64,000 nt of DNA. Source: Bacteroides sp. 43_108. Its GTDB lineage: Bacteria > Bacteroidota > Bacteroidia > Bacteroidales > Bacteroidaceae. Location: assembly GCA_001915545.1 (NCBI GenBank), contig MNQS01000133.1, forward strand, positions 11,229-75,228, written 5' to 3'. Made by a program: the position numbers and the translations under genes. Position 1 is the first letter of the stretch; each line of letters begins with the position of its first letter. The notes beneath the pieces are model-generated. The model saw nothing but the letters and a program-made list of their open reading frames with translations. It made no database searches and was not told the DNA's origin. Shown piece by piece: positions 10,101 to 20,400 of this stretch.

Positions 10101-11639
10101 ATATATTCAATTGAGGACTTGTCGCAGCTGATTTTCGACCTCAAGAATGTTAATCCAAAGGCTAAGATAAGCGTGAAACTCGTTGCAGAGAGCGGTATCG
10201 GTACGATTGCGGCCGGTGTTGCCAAAGCTAAAGCCGACATTATTGTAATCTCAGGTGCAGAGGGTGGAACCGGTGCATCGCCAGCTTCTTCGATGCGCTA
10301 TGCCGGTATATCTCCTGAAATAGGATTGAGCGAGACACAGCAGACATTGGTGCTCAATGGATTGCGCGGTCAGGTGGTTCTTCAGACCGATGGACAGCTC
10401 AAGACCGGACGCGACATCATCAGTATGGCGTTGCTCGGTGCAGAGGAGTTTGCTTTCGGAACAACATCGCTCATCGTGCTCGGATGTGTTATGATGAGAA
10501 AGTGCCACACAAACATGTGTCCGGTTGGTGTTGCAACTCAGGATCCTGCTTTGCGCGAACACTTCAGGGGCAGATATGAGTATCTTGTCAACTATTTCAC
10601 ATTCCTGGCTCAGGAAGTGAGAGAGTATCTTGCAGAAATGGGATTCGAAAAGCTCGAAGATATAGTAGGACGTACTGACCTTATCGAGATTGAAAGTTCA
10701 AAGATGAATGCGAAGACTCGTCTGCTCGATTTCGGAAGAATGCTCCACAAGGTCGACAGTACAGCCGCCATCTGTAATGTTACATCGCAGAGACATGACA
10801 TCGGCGGTGTAAAGGATGTAGCCATCATTTCGGATGCAAAGGATGCATTGGACAACAAGCGCGAGATATCTCTTGAATATGCAATCGGAAATACGGATAG
10901 GTCTGTGGGCGCAATGCTTTCCGGTGAAGTGGCTTCAAGATATGGGGCACAGGGATTGCCTGATCAGACCATCAATGTCAAGTTCAAGGGCTCGGCTGGT
11001 CAGAGCTTCGGAGCTTTCCTTGCACACGGCATCAGTTTCCGTCTTGAAGGCGAAGCCAACGACTACTTGGGTAAAGGACTCAGCGGTGGACGCATATCAG
11101 TTTTGCCTCCTGTAAGAAGCAACTTCGATGCTGAAAACAACAGCATAGCAGGAAACACTTTGCTTTACGGGGCTACAAGCGGTGAAGTTTACATCAATGG
11201 CCGTGTTGGAGAGCGATTCGCTGTAAGAAACTCTGGAGCAATTGCCGTAGTAGAGGGCGTAGGCGACCACTGTTGCGAGTACATGACCGGCGGACGCGTT
11301 GTTGTACTTGGAAGCACGGGGCGCAACTTCGCGGCGGGTATGAGCGGTGGTCTGGCTTATGTTTGGGACCGCGACCACGACTTTGACGAACGCTGCAATA
11401 TGGAGATGGTAGAGCTCTCGTTGCTTGAGAACTCGGCATCGCGCAAGGAACTTCATGAATTGGTACGTCTGCATTATCTCAACACTGGTTCGCAGCTGGC
11501 AAGAAAGATTCTTGATGACTGGAACAAGTATGTTGATGATTTCATCCAGATTACTCCGATAGAGTACAAGAGAGTTCTTGCTGAAGAACAGATGCGCAAG
11601 CTGCAGCAGAGAATAGCAGAAGTGCAGCGTGACTATTGA
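7137..11639 (+). CDS. gltB: Glutamate synthase, large (alpha) subunit
   Basis: GOGAT large subunit of 1500 residues. It transfers the amide of glutamine to 2-oxoglutarate to give two glutamates. An N-terminal Ntn amidotransferase domain has its nucleophile at C27 (DACGVGM), so a 26-residue propeptide is presumably removed. The FMN/2-oxoglutarate synthase domain is in the centre. The 3Fe-4S cysteines are C1117, C1123 and C1128 (GCVMMRKCHTNMCPVG). The C-terminal beta-helix domain contains the usual Gly-rich repeats (GEVYINGRVGERFAVRNSG). Length is normal for bacterial GltB. It overlaps or abuts gltD, heading an ammonium-assimilation operon. The in-frame antisense ORF of 573 codons over its 5' part is a composition artefact. 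Confidence 0.97.
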   Translation: MLEQKETQRLACESGGLYSRENEHDACGVGMIVDVHGRKSHELVDSALKVLENMKHRGAEGADNKSGDGAGIMLQIPHEFILLQGIPVPEKGRYGTGLVFLPKDEKRQSEILGVMLDEIERQGLKMMHLRQVPVDSSVLGEMALSTEPDIKQVFVTGDVEPDELERKLYVARKKMERSINDKDFYIASLSSKNIVYKGMLSSTQLRRYFLDLTQPYFTSGLAVVHSRFSTNTFPAWGLAQPFRLLAHNGEINTIRGNRAWMEARESVLSTELLGEVGDIRPILQPDMSDSASLDNALEFFVMSGLSLPHAMAMLVPESFNDKNFINEDLKAFYEYHSILMEPWDGPAALLFSDGRYAGGMLDRNGLRPARYLITKDDMMVVASEAGTISFEPGDIKEKGCLQPGKILMVDTQEGRIYYDDEIKKCLAAEKPYRRWLADNRIDLDALKSGRKVSNSVSDYSRRLLAYGYTREDVERIIKPMCVNGAEPVASMGNDTPLAVLSDEPQLLFNYFRQQFAQVTNPAIDPIREELVMSQTEYIGAVGTHILTPDESHCKMVRLTHPVLNNTKIDMLENIRYKGFNTVKLDMLFEVARGRAALQEALAGLCAKAEQSVKDGVNYIILSDKGIDDKHAAIPSLLAVSAVHHHLIKVQKRVQTALIVESGEIREVMHAALLLGYGASAINPYMAFAILDDLVKNGEIQMNYETAEKNYINAIRKGLYKIMSKMGISTIRSYRGSKIFESVGLSEELLRTYFGTTTSTVGGIRLDEIAEDYTRLHDQGFAGVEPEALLPYVGQYSWRKNGIEHAWNPETISELQIATRLGSYKKFKEFTHKADEKEHPIFLRDFFGFKKNPIPVDRVEPVENIVKHFVTGAMSFGAISKEAHEAIALAMNKLGTRSNTGEGGEDSARFTSEYNGISLSSKIKQVASGRFGVTAEYLVNAEEIQIKVAQGAKPGEGGQLPGFKVDEVIAKTRNSIPGISLISPPPHHDIYSIEDLSQLIFDLKNVNPKAKISVKLVAESGIGTIAAGVAKAKADIIVISGAEGGTGASPASSMRYAGISPEIGLSETQQTLVLNGLRGQVVLQTDGQLKTGRDIISMALLGAEEFAFGTTSLIVLGCVMMRKCHTNMCPVGVATQDPALREHFRGRYEYLVNYFTFLAQEVREYLAEMGFEKLEDIVGRTDLIEIESSKMNAKTRLLDFGRMLHKVDSTAAICNVTSQRHDIGGVKDVAIISDAKDALDNKREISLEYAIGNTDRSVGAMLSGEVASRYGAQGLPDQTINVKFKGSAGQSFGAFLAHGISFRLEGEANDYLGKGLSGGRISVLPPVRSNFDAENNSIAGNTLLYGATSGEVYINGRVGERFAVRNSGAIAVVEGVGDHCCEYMTGGRVVVLGSTGRNFAAGMSGGLAYVWDRDHDFDERCNMEMVELSLLENSASRKELHELVRLHYLNTGSQLARKILDDWNKYVDDFIQITPIEYKRVLAEEQMRKLQQRIAEVQRDY

Positions 11640-11686
11640 TGTTTAATTATCCGATTTTTATAACAGAAAATAATATACAAAGATAT

Positions 11687-13033
11687 ATGGGAGATCCTAA
11701 AGCATTCATGACAGTTCCTAGACAAGAGGCCGGCTATAGACCTGTTCATGAGAGAATTGCTGATTTCAGTGAAGTAGAACAGACTTTGAACACCAGCGAC
11801 AGAAAGCGTCAGGCCTCAAGATGTATGGACTGCGGTGTTCCGTTCTGCAACTGGTCTTGTCCTCTAGGCAACCGTCCGCCGGAATTTCAAGATGCCTTAT
11901 ATAAAGGTGAATGGAAGAAGGCTTATGAGATATTGAGCGGTACAAACGATTTTCCTGAATTTACAGGACGTATTTGTCCGGCATTGTGCGAAAAGGGATG
12001 TGTGTTGAAATTGACAATGGATGCGCCTGTGACAATCCGCGAAGATGAGTGTTCTATTGTTGAAGCGGCTTTCAGAGAAGGGTTTGTTGTTCCTGAAACT
12101 TATCCGCGCAATGGAAAGAAGGTGGCTGTTATCGGTTCCGGTCCTGCCGGACTTGCGGCTGCGAATAATCTTAACAAGAAAGGATATGATGTTACGGTAT
12201 TCGAGAAGCTTGAATATGTCGGAGGACTTCTTCGCTTCGGTATACCAAACTTCAAACTACACAAGACGATTATCGACCGTCGTGTAGATATAATGAAGCA
12301 GGAAGGCATCGAGTTCAGGACCAATGCTCCTGTAGATTTCAACAATCTTCCTGCTGGATATGATGCATATTGCATCTGTACTGGAGCGCCGCAGGCTAGA
12401 GACTTGTGTGTGGAAGGACGCGAACTCAAGGGAATATATTTTGCAATGGAACTCCTTGCTCAGCAGAATAGAGTTCTCGCAGGACAGACCTTCAGTGAAG
12501 ATGAGCGCATCAATGCTAAAGGAAAGCATGTCGTTGTTATAGGTGGTGGTGATACCGGAAGCGACTGCATCGGTACAAGCAACCGTCAGGGTGCATTGAG
12601 CGTTACACAAATCGAGATTATGCCGAAACCACCGGTAGGCAACAACCCTGCAACACCTTGGCCGAACTGGCCTGTAGTGCTTAAGACTACAAGCAGTCAT
12701 GAAGAAGGATGTGAACGCAGATGGAGTCTTGCTACTTCAAGGTTTATCGGTGAGGACGGTCATCTTACAGGACTCGAAGTAGAGGAAGTTGATTGGGTAT
12801 GCGATGACAAAGGCGGAAGACCTAAGATGGTGCCTACAGGCAAGAAGGAAATCCTCAAGGCTGATATGGTATTTCTCGCAATGGGCTTCTTGAAGCCTGA
12901 AATAAAAGTCTCATCCGACAATGTCTTCGTTGCAGGCGATGCTGCAACAGGCGCAAGTCTTGTTGTCAAGTGTATAGCGGGCGGACGCAAGGTTGCAGAC
13001 GAGATTGACAGATATATAAAAGGTAAGGAATAA
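11687..13033 (+). CDS. gltD: Glutamate synthase, small (beta) subunit
   Basis: The NADPH-oxidising subunit of GOGAT. Two cysteine clusters near the N-terminus (RCMDCGVPFCNWSCPLGN and RICPALCEKGC) bind Fe-S clusters. An FAD motif VIGSGPAGLAAA and an NAD(P)H motif VIGGGDTGSDC follow, and the C-terminal FAD motif is VFVAGDAATGASLV. I chose ATG 11687 (MGDPKAFMTVPRQEAGYRP), because family members usually begin M-G-x-P-x-A-F. An in-frame ATG at 11639, overlapping the gltB stop as TGATG, would add 16 residues and remain coupled; a TTG at 11636 is also in frame. Length from 11687 is 448 residues, within the family range. Confidence 0.95.
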   Translation: MGDPKAFMTVPRQEAGYRPVHERIADFSEVEQTLNTSDRKRQASRCMDCGVPFCNWSCPLGNRPPEFQDALYKGEWKKAYEILSGTNDFPEFTGRICPALCEKGCVLKLTMDAPVTIREDECSIVEAAFREGFVVPETYPRNGKKVAVIGSGPAGLAAANNLNKKGYDVTVFEKLEYVGGLLRFGIPNFKLHKTIIDRRVDIMKQEGIEFRTNAPVDFNNLPAGYDAYCICTGAPQARDLCVEGRELKGIYFAMELLAQQNRVLAGQTFSEDERINAKGKHVVVIGGGDTGSDCIGTSNRQGALSVTQIEIMPKPPVGNNPATPWPNWPVVLKTTSSHEEGCERRWSLATSRFIGEDGHLTGLEVEEVDWVCDDKGGRPKMVPTGKKEILKADMVFLAMGFLKPEIKVSSDNVFVAGDAATGASLVVKCIAGGRKVADEIDRYIKGKE

Positions 13034-13068
13034 TGAAGGTTTAGTAACCATTTAAATAGAAATGGCTT

Positions 13069-14733
13069 ATGTGCGGAATTGCAGCTATATTCAATGTGAA
13101 GGAACAGACAGAACAGTTGAGAGACAAGGCCTTGTGCATGGCGCGCAAGATAAGGCATAGAGGTCCCGACTGGAGTGGAATATATACAGGAGGGTCGGCT
13201 ATAATGGTGCACGAAAGATTGTCTATCGTTGATCCTGAAAGTGGCGGTCAGCCTTTGTATTCACCCGACAAGAAGGTGGTGCTGGCTGTAAATGGTGAAA
13301 TCTACAATCACCGTAATATACGCCAGAGATTCGAAGGCAAATATCACTTCAGTACCGGCAGCGACTGTGAAGTCATTCTTGCGCTCTATCAAGAGCGTGG
13401 TATCGAATTCCTCGACGAGCTCAACGGCATATTTGCTTTTGCTCTCTACGATGAGGCTCGTGACGAGTTCCTTATAGCCCGTGATCCAATAGGTGTAATT
13501 CCTTTATATATAGGACATGACGATGAAGGACATGTCTATTGTGCCAGCGAACTCAAGGCGCTTGAAGGTGTATGTTCAAGCTATGAGCCTTTTCTTCCCG
13601 GTCACATGTACAGTAGCCGTGAAGGCAAGATGGTACGCTGGTACAAGCGTAAATGGTTTGAATACGATGAGGTCGTAAAGAATCCAGTTCCTTCGTCACA
13701 GCTCCGTGAAGGTCTTGAAGAAGCCGTTAAACGCCAGCTTATGAGCGACGTTCCTTACGGTGTACTTCTCTCTGGAGGTCTTGACAGCTCAGTCATATCT
13801 GCAATTGCAAAAAAGTTTGCTCCAAGACGTATTGAAACCGACGGAGTCAGCGAAGCCTGGTGGCCGCGTCTTCACTCTTTTGCAATCGGTCTTGAAGGCT
13901 CGCCAGACCTTGCCAAGGCTAGGGAAGTTGCAGAACATATCGGAACTGTTCACCACGAAATACACTATACTGTTCAGGAAGGTATAGATGCGCTTAAGGA
14001 CGTTATCTATTACATTGAAACCTACGATGTTACAACAGTAAGAGCTTCCACGCCGATGTATCTCCTTGCACGTGTCATCCGAAGCATGGGTATAAAGATG
14101 GTTCTCAGTGGTGAAGGAGCAGACGAAGTGTTTGGAGGATACCTCTATTTCCATAAAGCACCTACAGCACGTGCCTTTCATGAAGAAACCGTCAGAAAGC
14201 TGTCCAAGCTTCATCTATACGACTGTCTGCGTGCCAACAAATCGCTTGCAGCATGGGGCGTGGAAGGCCGTGTACCTTTCCTCGACAAGGAATTCCTTGA
14301 TCTCGCCATGTCCATCGATCCGGAAGAGAAGATGTGTCCGGGCGATACAATAGAGAAGAAAGTCGTCAGAAAAGCTTTCGAAGACCTTTTGCCTGAGAAC
14401 ATCGTGTGGAGACAGAAGGAGCAGTTCAGCGACGGCGTAGGCTACAGTTGGATTGACTCTCTGAAAGATTTGACATCCAAGATGGTAAGTGATGAAGAAA
14501 TGGCCTCTGCTGCCGGGCGTTTCCCTGTAAACACTCCAAGATGTAAGGAAGAATATTATTACAGAAGCATATTCGAGAGCCTGTTCCCGAGCGAGAGCGC
14601 CGCACGTAGTGTTCCGAGTGTACCGAGCGTGGCATGTTCTACTGCTGAGGCCCTTGCGTGGGATGAATCCTTCAAGGGTGTCAACGAGCCTAGCGGACGA
14701 GCTGTAAAAGGTGTCCACAATGATGCTTATTGA
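13069..14733 (+). CDS. asnB: Asparagine synthetase B (glutamine-hydrolysing)
   Basis: A 554-residue enzyme that makes asparagine from aspartate, glutamine and ATP. The N-terminal class II amidotransferase starts MCGIAAIF with the catalytic Cys at position 2. The synthetase domain has the PP-loop LSGGLDSSVIS near residues 234-244 and the conserved LSGEGADEVFGGY. Length equals that of E. coli AsnB. It lies 35 bp after gltD on the same strand and before the type III glutamine synthetase, so the operon probably makes Glu, Asn and Gln together. Confidence 0.96.
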   Translation: MCGIAAIFNVKEQTEQLRDKALCMARKIRHRGPDWSGIYTGGSAIMVHERLSIVDPESGGQPLYSPDKKVVLAVNGEIYNHRNIRQRFEGKYHFSTGSDCEVILALYQERGIEFLDELNGIFAFALYDEARDEFLIARDPIGVIPLYIGHDDEGHVYCASELKALEGVCSSYEPFLPGHMYSSREGKMVRWYKRKWFEYDEVVKNPVPSSQLREGLEEAVKRQLMSDVPYGVLLSGGLDSSVISAIAKKFAPRRIETDGVSEAWWPRLHSFAIGLEGSPDLAKAREVAEHIGTVHHEIHYTVQEGIDALKDVIYYIETYDVTTVRASTPMYLLARVIRSMGIKMVLSGEGADEVFGGYLYFHKAPTARAFHEETVRKLSKLHLYDCLRANKSLAAWGVEGRVPFLDKEFLDLAMSIDPEEKMCPGDTIEKKVVRKAFEDLLPENIVWRQKEQFSDGVGYSWIDSLKDLTSKMVSDEEMASAAGRFPVNTPRCKEEYYYRSIFESLFPSESAARSVPSVPSVACSTAEALAWDESFKGVNEPSGRAVKGVHNDAY

Positions 14734-14872
14734 GGGACATCATCGGTCGCTTTGACGGCAGTTCAACGGCTGCAGTTATAAATAAGGTATGGCGGAACCT
14801 TTATCTGTAAGTCCGTCGCGGATTGAAGATTTGATTACATATTTCTAATTTCTAAGTAATATTTAATATTGT

Positions 14873-17062
14873 ATGTCTGATTTGAGATTTAGGGTTGTTG
14901 AAAAAGCCTTTCAAGCTAAACCCGCAATTGTTGAAACCCCTGCCGAACGTCCTAGTGAATATTTTGCTAAGTACGTTTTCAATAGGGAGAAAATGTTCAG
15001 GTATCTTCCTGCTGATGTTTATGCCAAGCTGGTTGACGTTATTGACAACGGAACAGCTCTTGACCGCAACGTCGCAGATGCTGTAGCTGCAGCTATGAAG
15101 AAGTGGGCTTGCGAACTCGGTGCCACACACTACACACACTGGTTCCAGCCTCTTACAGAAGGTACTGCAGAAAAGCATGATGCTTTCGTTGAACATGACG
15201 GCAAGGGAGGAATGATAGAAGAGTTTTCAGGAAAACTTTTGGTTCAGCAGGAACCGGATGCGTCGTCATTCCCTAACGGCGGAATAAGAAATACTTTCGA
15301 GGCACGTGGATACAGTGCATGGGACCCTTCGTCACCGGTATTCGTTGTTGACGATACTCTCTGCATTCCTACTATATTCATTGCCTATACGGGAGAGTCG
15401 CTCGACTACAAAGCTCCGCTTCTCAAGGCGCTCAGAGCTGTCAACAAGGCTGCAACAGATGTTTGTCATTATTTCGACCCGTCGGTTAAGAAGGTTGTAG
15501 CTTACCTCGGATGGGAACAGGAGTATTTCCTTGTTGATGAAGGACTTTATGCGGCACGTCCGGACCTGCTTCTTACCGGCCGTACACTTATGGGCCACGA
15601 AGCTTCTAAAAACCAGCAGTTGGAAGACCACTATTTCGGTGCAATTCCTTCAAGAGTAGCCGCTTTCATGAAAGATCTTGAAATCCAGGCTTTGAAGCTC
15701 GGTATACCTGTTAAGACAAGACACAATGAGGTTGCTCCTAACCAGTTTGAGCTTGCACCTATATTCGAAGAGTGTAACCTTGCCGTTGACCATAACATGC
15801 TCATCATGTCACTCATGAGAAAGGTAGCCAGAGCACACGGATTCAGAGTACTGCTTCACGAGAAACCATTCAAGGGCATCAACGGTTCCGGCAAACACAA
15901 CAACTGGTCGCTCGGAACAGACAACGGTGTTCTGCTCATGGCTCCTGGCAAGACTTCAGAGGAGAACCTGCGCTTCATCACTTTCATCGTGAACACACTT
16001 ATGGCCGTATACAGACACAACGGTCTGCTCAAGGCTTCAATCATGAGTGCAACCAATGCACACAGACTTGGAGCAAACGAGGCACCTCCAGCAATCATCT
16101 CTTCATTCCTCGGCAGTCAGTTGAGCAAGATTCTAGACCACATGGAGAAATCTTCCATCGATGACCTCGTTTCGCTTGCCGGCAAGCACGGAATGAAGCT
16201 CGATATACCTCAGATACCGGAACTTCTGATAGACAATACCGACAGAAACCGTACGTCTCCATTCGCATTCACAGGCAACCGCTTTGAATTCCGCGCCGTT
16301 GGTTCTGAAGCAAACTGTGCCAGCGCAATGACTGCACTCAATGCTGCAGTTGCAGAACAGCTTGTTGAGTTCAAGGAGAAGGTCGATGCTCTGATTGCGA
16401 AAGGCGAGCCTACCGTATCAGCCATCGTAGAAGTAGTCAGAGAATATATCAAACTCTGCAAGCCTATCAGATTCGACGGCAACGGATACAGCGATGAATG
16501 GAAAGAAGAAGCTGCCAAGAGAGGGCTCGACTGCGAGACAAGCTGTCCGGTAATCTTCGACAGTTACCTGTCTCCTGCAAGCGTCAAGATGTTTGAAAGC
16601 ACAGGCGTACTTTCAAAGAAAGAGCTTGAGGCGCGCAACGAAGTTAAGTGGGAAACTTATACAAAGAAGATTCAGATTGAAGCACGTGTACTCGGCGACC
16701 TTGTCATGAACCACATTGTGCCTGTTGCTGTTGACTATCAGAGCCGTCTCATAGACAATGTTTCAAAGATGGCTGCTATTTTCTCTAAGGAAGAGGCAGA
16801 AAAGCTTTCTGCAGAGAACATTGCCATCATACGCAAGATTGCCGAACATACTTCTTACATCAAGGAGCATGTAGACGCTATGGTCGAAGCGCGCAAGAAG
16901 GCCAACAAGATTGCTTCTGAGAGAGAAAAGGCTATTGCATACCACGACATCATCGCTCCTATGCTTGAGCAGATAAGATATCATATCGACAAGCTTGAGC
17001 TCATGGTAGACGACAGAATGTGGACATTGCCTAAATATAGAGAACTGCTTTTCGTTCGCTGA
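14873..17062 (+). CDS. glnN: Glutamine synthetase type III
   Basis: A 729-residue GSIII, the long glutamine synthetase class first described in Bacteroides fragilis. It condenses ammonium with glutamate using ATP. The conserved GSIII core is visible: WEQEYFLVDE, TRHNEVAPNQFELAP, and HEKPFKGINGSGKHNNWS near residues 328-346. Then follow AHRLGANEAPPAIIS and NRTSPFAFTGNRFEFRAVGS. The C-terminal part is helical and charged (EARKKANKIASEREKA). It follows asnB after 139 bp. I found no good TAnnTTTG box in that gap, so it is probably co-transcribed with the gltB operon or uses a weak promoter. A strong terminator follows. Confidence 0.96.
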   Translation: MSDLRFRVVEKAFQAKPAIVETPAERPSEYFAKYVFNREKMFRYLPADVYAKLVDVIDNGTALDRNVADAVAAAMKKWACELGATHYTHWFQPLTEGTAEKHDAFVEHDGKGGMIEEFSGKLLVQQEPDASSFPNGGIRNTFEARGYSAWDPSSPVFVVDDTLCIPTIFIAYTGESLDYKAPLLKALRAVNKAATDVCHYFDPSVKKVVAYLGWEQEYFLVDEGLYAARPDLLLTGRTLMGHEASKNQQLEDHYFGAIPSRVAAFMKDLEIQALKLGIPVKTRHNEVAPNQFELAPIFEECNLAVDHNMLIMSLMRKVARAHGFRVLLHEKPFKGINGSGKHNNWSLGTDNGVLLMAPGKTSEENLRFITFIVNTLMAVYRHNGLLKASIMSATNAHRLGANEAPPAIISSFLGSQLSKILDHMEKSSIDDLVSLAGKHGMKLDIPQIPELLIDNTDRNRTSPFAFTGNRFEFRAVGSEANCASAMTALNAAVAEQLVEFKEKVDALIAKGEPTVSAIVEVVREYIKLCKPIRFDGNGYSDEWKEEAAKRGLDCETSCPVIFDSYLSPASVKMFESTGVLSKKELEARNEVKWETYTKKIQIEARVLGDLVMNHIVPVAVDYQSRLIDNVSKMAAIFSKEEAEKLSAENIAIIRKIAEHTSYIKEHVDAMVEARKKANKIASEREKAIAYHDIIAPMLEQIRYHIDKLELMVDDRMWTLPKYRELLFVR

Positions 17063-17086
17063 TAAATTTGAAAAACGTTTGACTGC

Positions 17087-17122
17087 ACGGTCCGTTTCCT
17101 TTCGAGGAGGCGGACCGTTTTT
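17087..17122 (+). terminator. Intrinsic terminator of the gltBD-asnB-glnN cluster
   Basis: Outer stem ACGGTCCG / CGGACCGT (17087-17094 with 17111-17118), an inner stem TCCT/AGGA closing a TTCG tetraloop, then a T-run. It lies 24 nt after the glnN stop. Confidence 0.85.
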
Positions 17123-17413
17123 ATCTGTGCTCGTAACGATGCCTCTACTTCAGCGCAAATAGTACGGTGCGTGTTCGAAAATATTCAAGGATTTGTTAAC
17201 AGCGTTGGCGTTTGTTGTGCAGTATGTCAAGCCTGGTTGTTTGTAAGCTCATATTTTATTGTTAAAGTGAGTTGGAATGGTATCAGAATATTCATTTTGT
17301 GTGCTGATATGCAATTGTGCCGACTTTTTTTATTATCTTTGCTAACGCTAACTAATAATCTATGTTATATATTGTCTGAAGATATATGACATATAACACC
17401 AAAAATATTTTAT
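17123..17413 (+). promoter_or_regulatory. Upstream region of the rhamnosidase gene
   Basis: AT-rich region with a perfect -7 box TATCTTTG at 17334-17341. The only nearby TTG (17315-17317) is spaced 16 bp, shorter than usual. An open frame of 72 codons (17171-17389) overlaps the promoter and shows no family signature, so I do not call it. Nothing else is recognised. Confidence 0.45.
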
Positions 17414-20400
17414 ATGAATACCATGCATCATTTTTTACGTCTTATTTTGGTGATGGCTTGCGCCTTCTCTGTTTCCTTGTCTTTTGCCCGCAACGATAAC
17501 AAAGCCCGTGTGTACGATATGACGGTAGAATCTGTCGTCAATCCTTTGGGAGTAGATACACGTTCGCCGCGTCTGGGATGGCGTCTGGAGTACGATGGCG
17601 AGAAAAGAGGTGTCTGTCAGAAAGCATATCAGATAGAAGTGACGGACGAGAATGGGGTAGTCGTTTGGAACAGCGGACGCTTGAAGAGCGATGCTTCACA
17701 GTATATCTTGTACGGTGGAGAGCCGTTGAAGCCCGAAAGCAGATATGACTGGACTGTCAAGGTGTGGGACAACAAGGGTGATAAGCTTGTTGGAAAGTCG
17801 TGGTTTGAGACAAGTCTTATGACTTCTGACGGCAAGGCAGGATGGAACGGTGCCTGCTGGATAGGAGGAGGTGATGAAGATATGGTTCTGTATGCTCATT
17901 ACCTGCCGGTGTTCAGAATGGATTTGTCGTTCAGGATGAATCCGGATGCCGTAAGCAAAAAAATAGGATTTGTCTATGGAGGCAACGATGAGAGACTGAT
18001 GGATGCCAACAAGAATCTTTTCCATCTCAAGAGCGACCGCAACCGCTCGTTTGTGAAGGTCGAGGTCGATATGTCTCCTCTCTATACTGGAGGTTCTGCT
18101 GTACTGAATGTCTTTAGAGTCGGCTATCATCCTGATGATAAGGCCGATAAGCCATTGGCTTCGTTCACGTTGCCGGCAGAACTGGTGAATCGTAAGAATG
18201 CCTGTCAGGAGCATAACATTACCTTATATTCCAATCTTGGTACTACCGATTTCTATATTGCAGGAAAGAAAATCGGATGGTGCAATGTCAATCCTTTGGG
18301 ACGTGGCGGCGACTTCATTGCTTTTCCTGTTGTCGGCGATGTCGGCTTTGCCTTGGAGAACAAGAGCGATTTTGCTGATGCTTCCATCTGTATCCGCAAT
18401 TTCAGAAGTCCTGAGAATCAGTTGACCAAGGTGCGCATGGATGCCGAACAGCTGGCACAGGCCGATGGAGGAATGTATCTTATAGACCCAAGCCGTAATT
18501 CTATGCCTATGCTGCGCAGTGTGTTCCGCGTTGCCGACAAGAAAATACGTAAGGCCAGACTTTATGCCACAGCCAGAGGTGTCTACGAGATGTACATCAA
18601 CGGTCAGCGTGTGGGCGAGGACTATTTTAATCCTGGTTGTACACAGTATAACAAGACCCACCTTTATCAGATATACGATGTGACTTCGTTTTTGTCTTCC
18701 GGCAACAATGCCATCGGTGCATGGTTGGGTGAAGGATGGTGGAGCGGTGCATCTACATATTCCGGCGAGCACTGGAACTTCTTCGGCGACCGCCAATCTC
18801 TTCTTGCCCAGCTCGTCATCACTTATGAAGACGGTGAACAGCTGCGCGTGGTTACATCGCCTGAAACATGGAAGTATTATTCCGACGGACCAGTGGTCTA
18901 CGGCAGTTTCTTTCAAGGCGAAGTCTATGATGCGTCGAAAGAGAACGCTGTTGAGGGATGGAGCACAGCCGGATACGACGACGCTGCGTGGCATCGCGCT
19001 GTCGAGGTCGGCATCGAGAACCATGTGAGTCATGCCTACAACAGCACAGAACCGCGTGTGGACGATTATTCCGAGTATCAGCTTACGGCGCAATACGGCC
19101 GAAACGTAGCACCTGTCAGGAAACTTACGGCACAGTCCGTTGAGGAGGTAAGACCAGGCGTCTACGTGTACGACATGGGACAGAATATGGTAGGCGTTCC
19201 TGAGATTGTGCTGGACGGCATGGGTGCCGGCAAGGAAATCAATCTGAGATATGCCGAAGTGAAATATCCGAACCTTCCGCGCTATGCAGGCAATGAAGGA
19301 ATGATTATGCTGGAAAACATACGTGCCGCCATGGCGCAGGACAAATATGTCACTAAGGGCGGACATGAAACTATAGCTCCGCGGTTCACATATCATGGTT
19401 ACCGCTATCTGGAAATCACTGGCATAGACGCGCCTCTGCCGATTGAAAATGTCAGAGGGGTGGTGCTCAGCTCAATCGGAGAACTGGCATCCAGCTACGA
19501 TACTTCAAATCCGAAAGTAAACCGCTTGTGGAAGAATATAGTATGGTCGGCCTATGCCAATTTCTTCTCTATTCCGACCGATTGTCCTCAGCGAAACGAA
19601 CGCTTGGGCTGGGCCGGCGACATTTCCGTCTTCTCGCGTACGGCTACATATCTGGACGATGTGTCCCAGTTCCTGCGCAGATATGTGCGTGCCATGCGCG
19701 ATGTGCAGCGCTCCGACGGACGTTTCTCTGATGTTGCTCCTCTTGGCGGAGGATTCGGCGGACTGCTCTGGGGAAGTGCCGGAATAGTGGTTCCGTGGGA
19801 GGTCTTTCAGCAGTATGGTGACACGCTCATCCTGACGGAGCACTATGATGCCATGCGACGATATATCGATTTTGTTCAGAAAAACTACATAGACCCTTCT
19901 ACAGGCATACTTGTTCAGACAAGAGCTTGGGGTGATCTTGGTGACTGGCTCGGGCCTGAAGACAACAAGAACGACAAGACCTTGATGTGGGAAGCTTATT
20001 TCCTCTACGATTTGGAGATAATGTCGAAAGTAGCTTCAGTCTTGGGCGAATATGAAGATGCCGCGATGTACAAGGATTTGTATGACAGACGTCTGAAACA
20101 TTTCCGCGATACTTACATCGATTCAGAAACAGGCAAGACTGTTTCGTCGGGAGCCAATGGCCCTGCCAAAGGTCAGCTGGTGGATATACAGACCTCTTAT
20201 GTACTGCCGTGGGCTTTCGGTCTCGTAAGTGACGAGGTTAAGGAACGTTTTGCCGCAAATATGTTGAACTCGGTGAGCCGTCCTAATGTGGCGGACGATG
20301 GAACTGCTTGTCCTCCATATTCATTGATGACAGGATTCATCGGTACGTCATGGATAAGCAAGACGCTGTCGGATGCCGGTCGTGACGATGCCGCCTACAG

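Noticed and set aside
11636..11638. TTG start codon for gltD overlapping gltB
   Set aside because: ATG codons at 11639 and 11687 are available, and the latter matches the usual family N-terminus.
17171..17389. 72-codon plus-strand frame before the rhamnosidase gene
   Set aside because: It overlaps the predicted promoter, has odd Cys/Phe/Leu composition and no start context or homology.
18224..19396. 390-codon minus-strand open frame opposite the rhamnosidase gene
   Set aside because: It is a shadow of the GH78 gene with no signal, motif or promoter.
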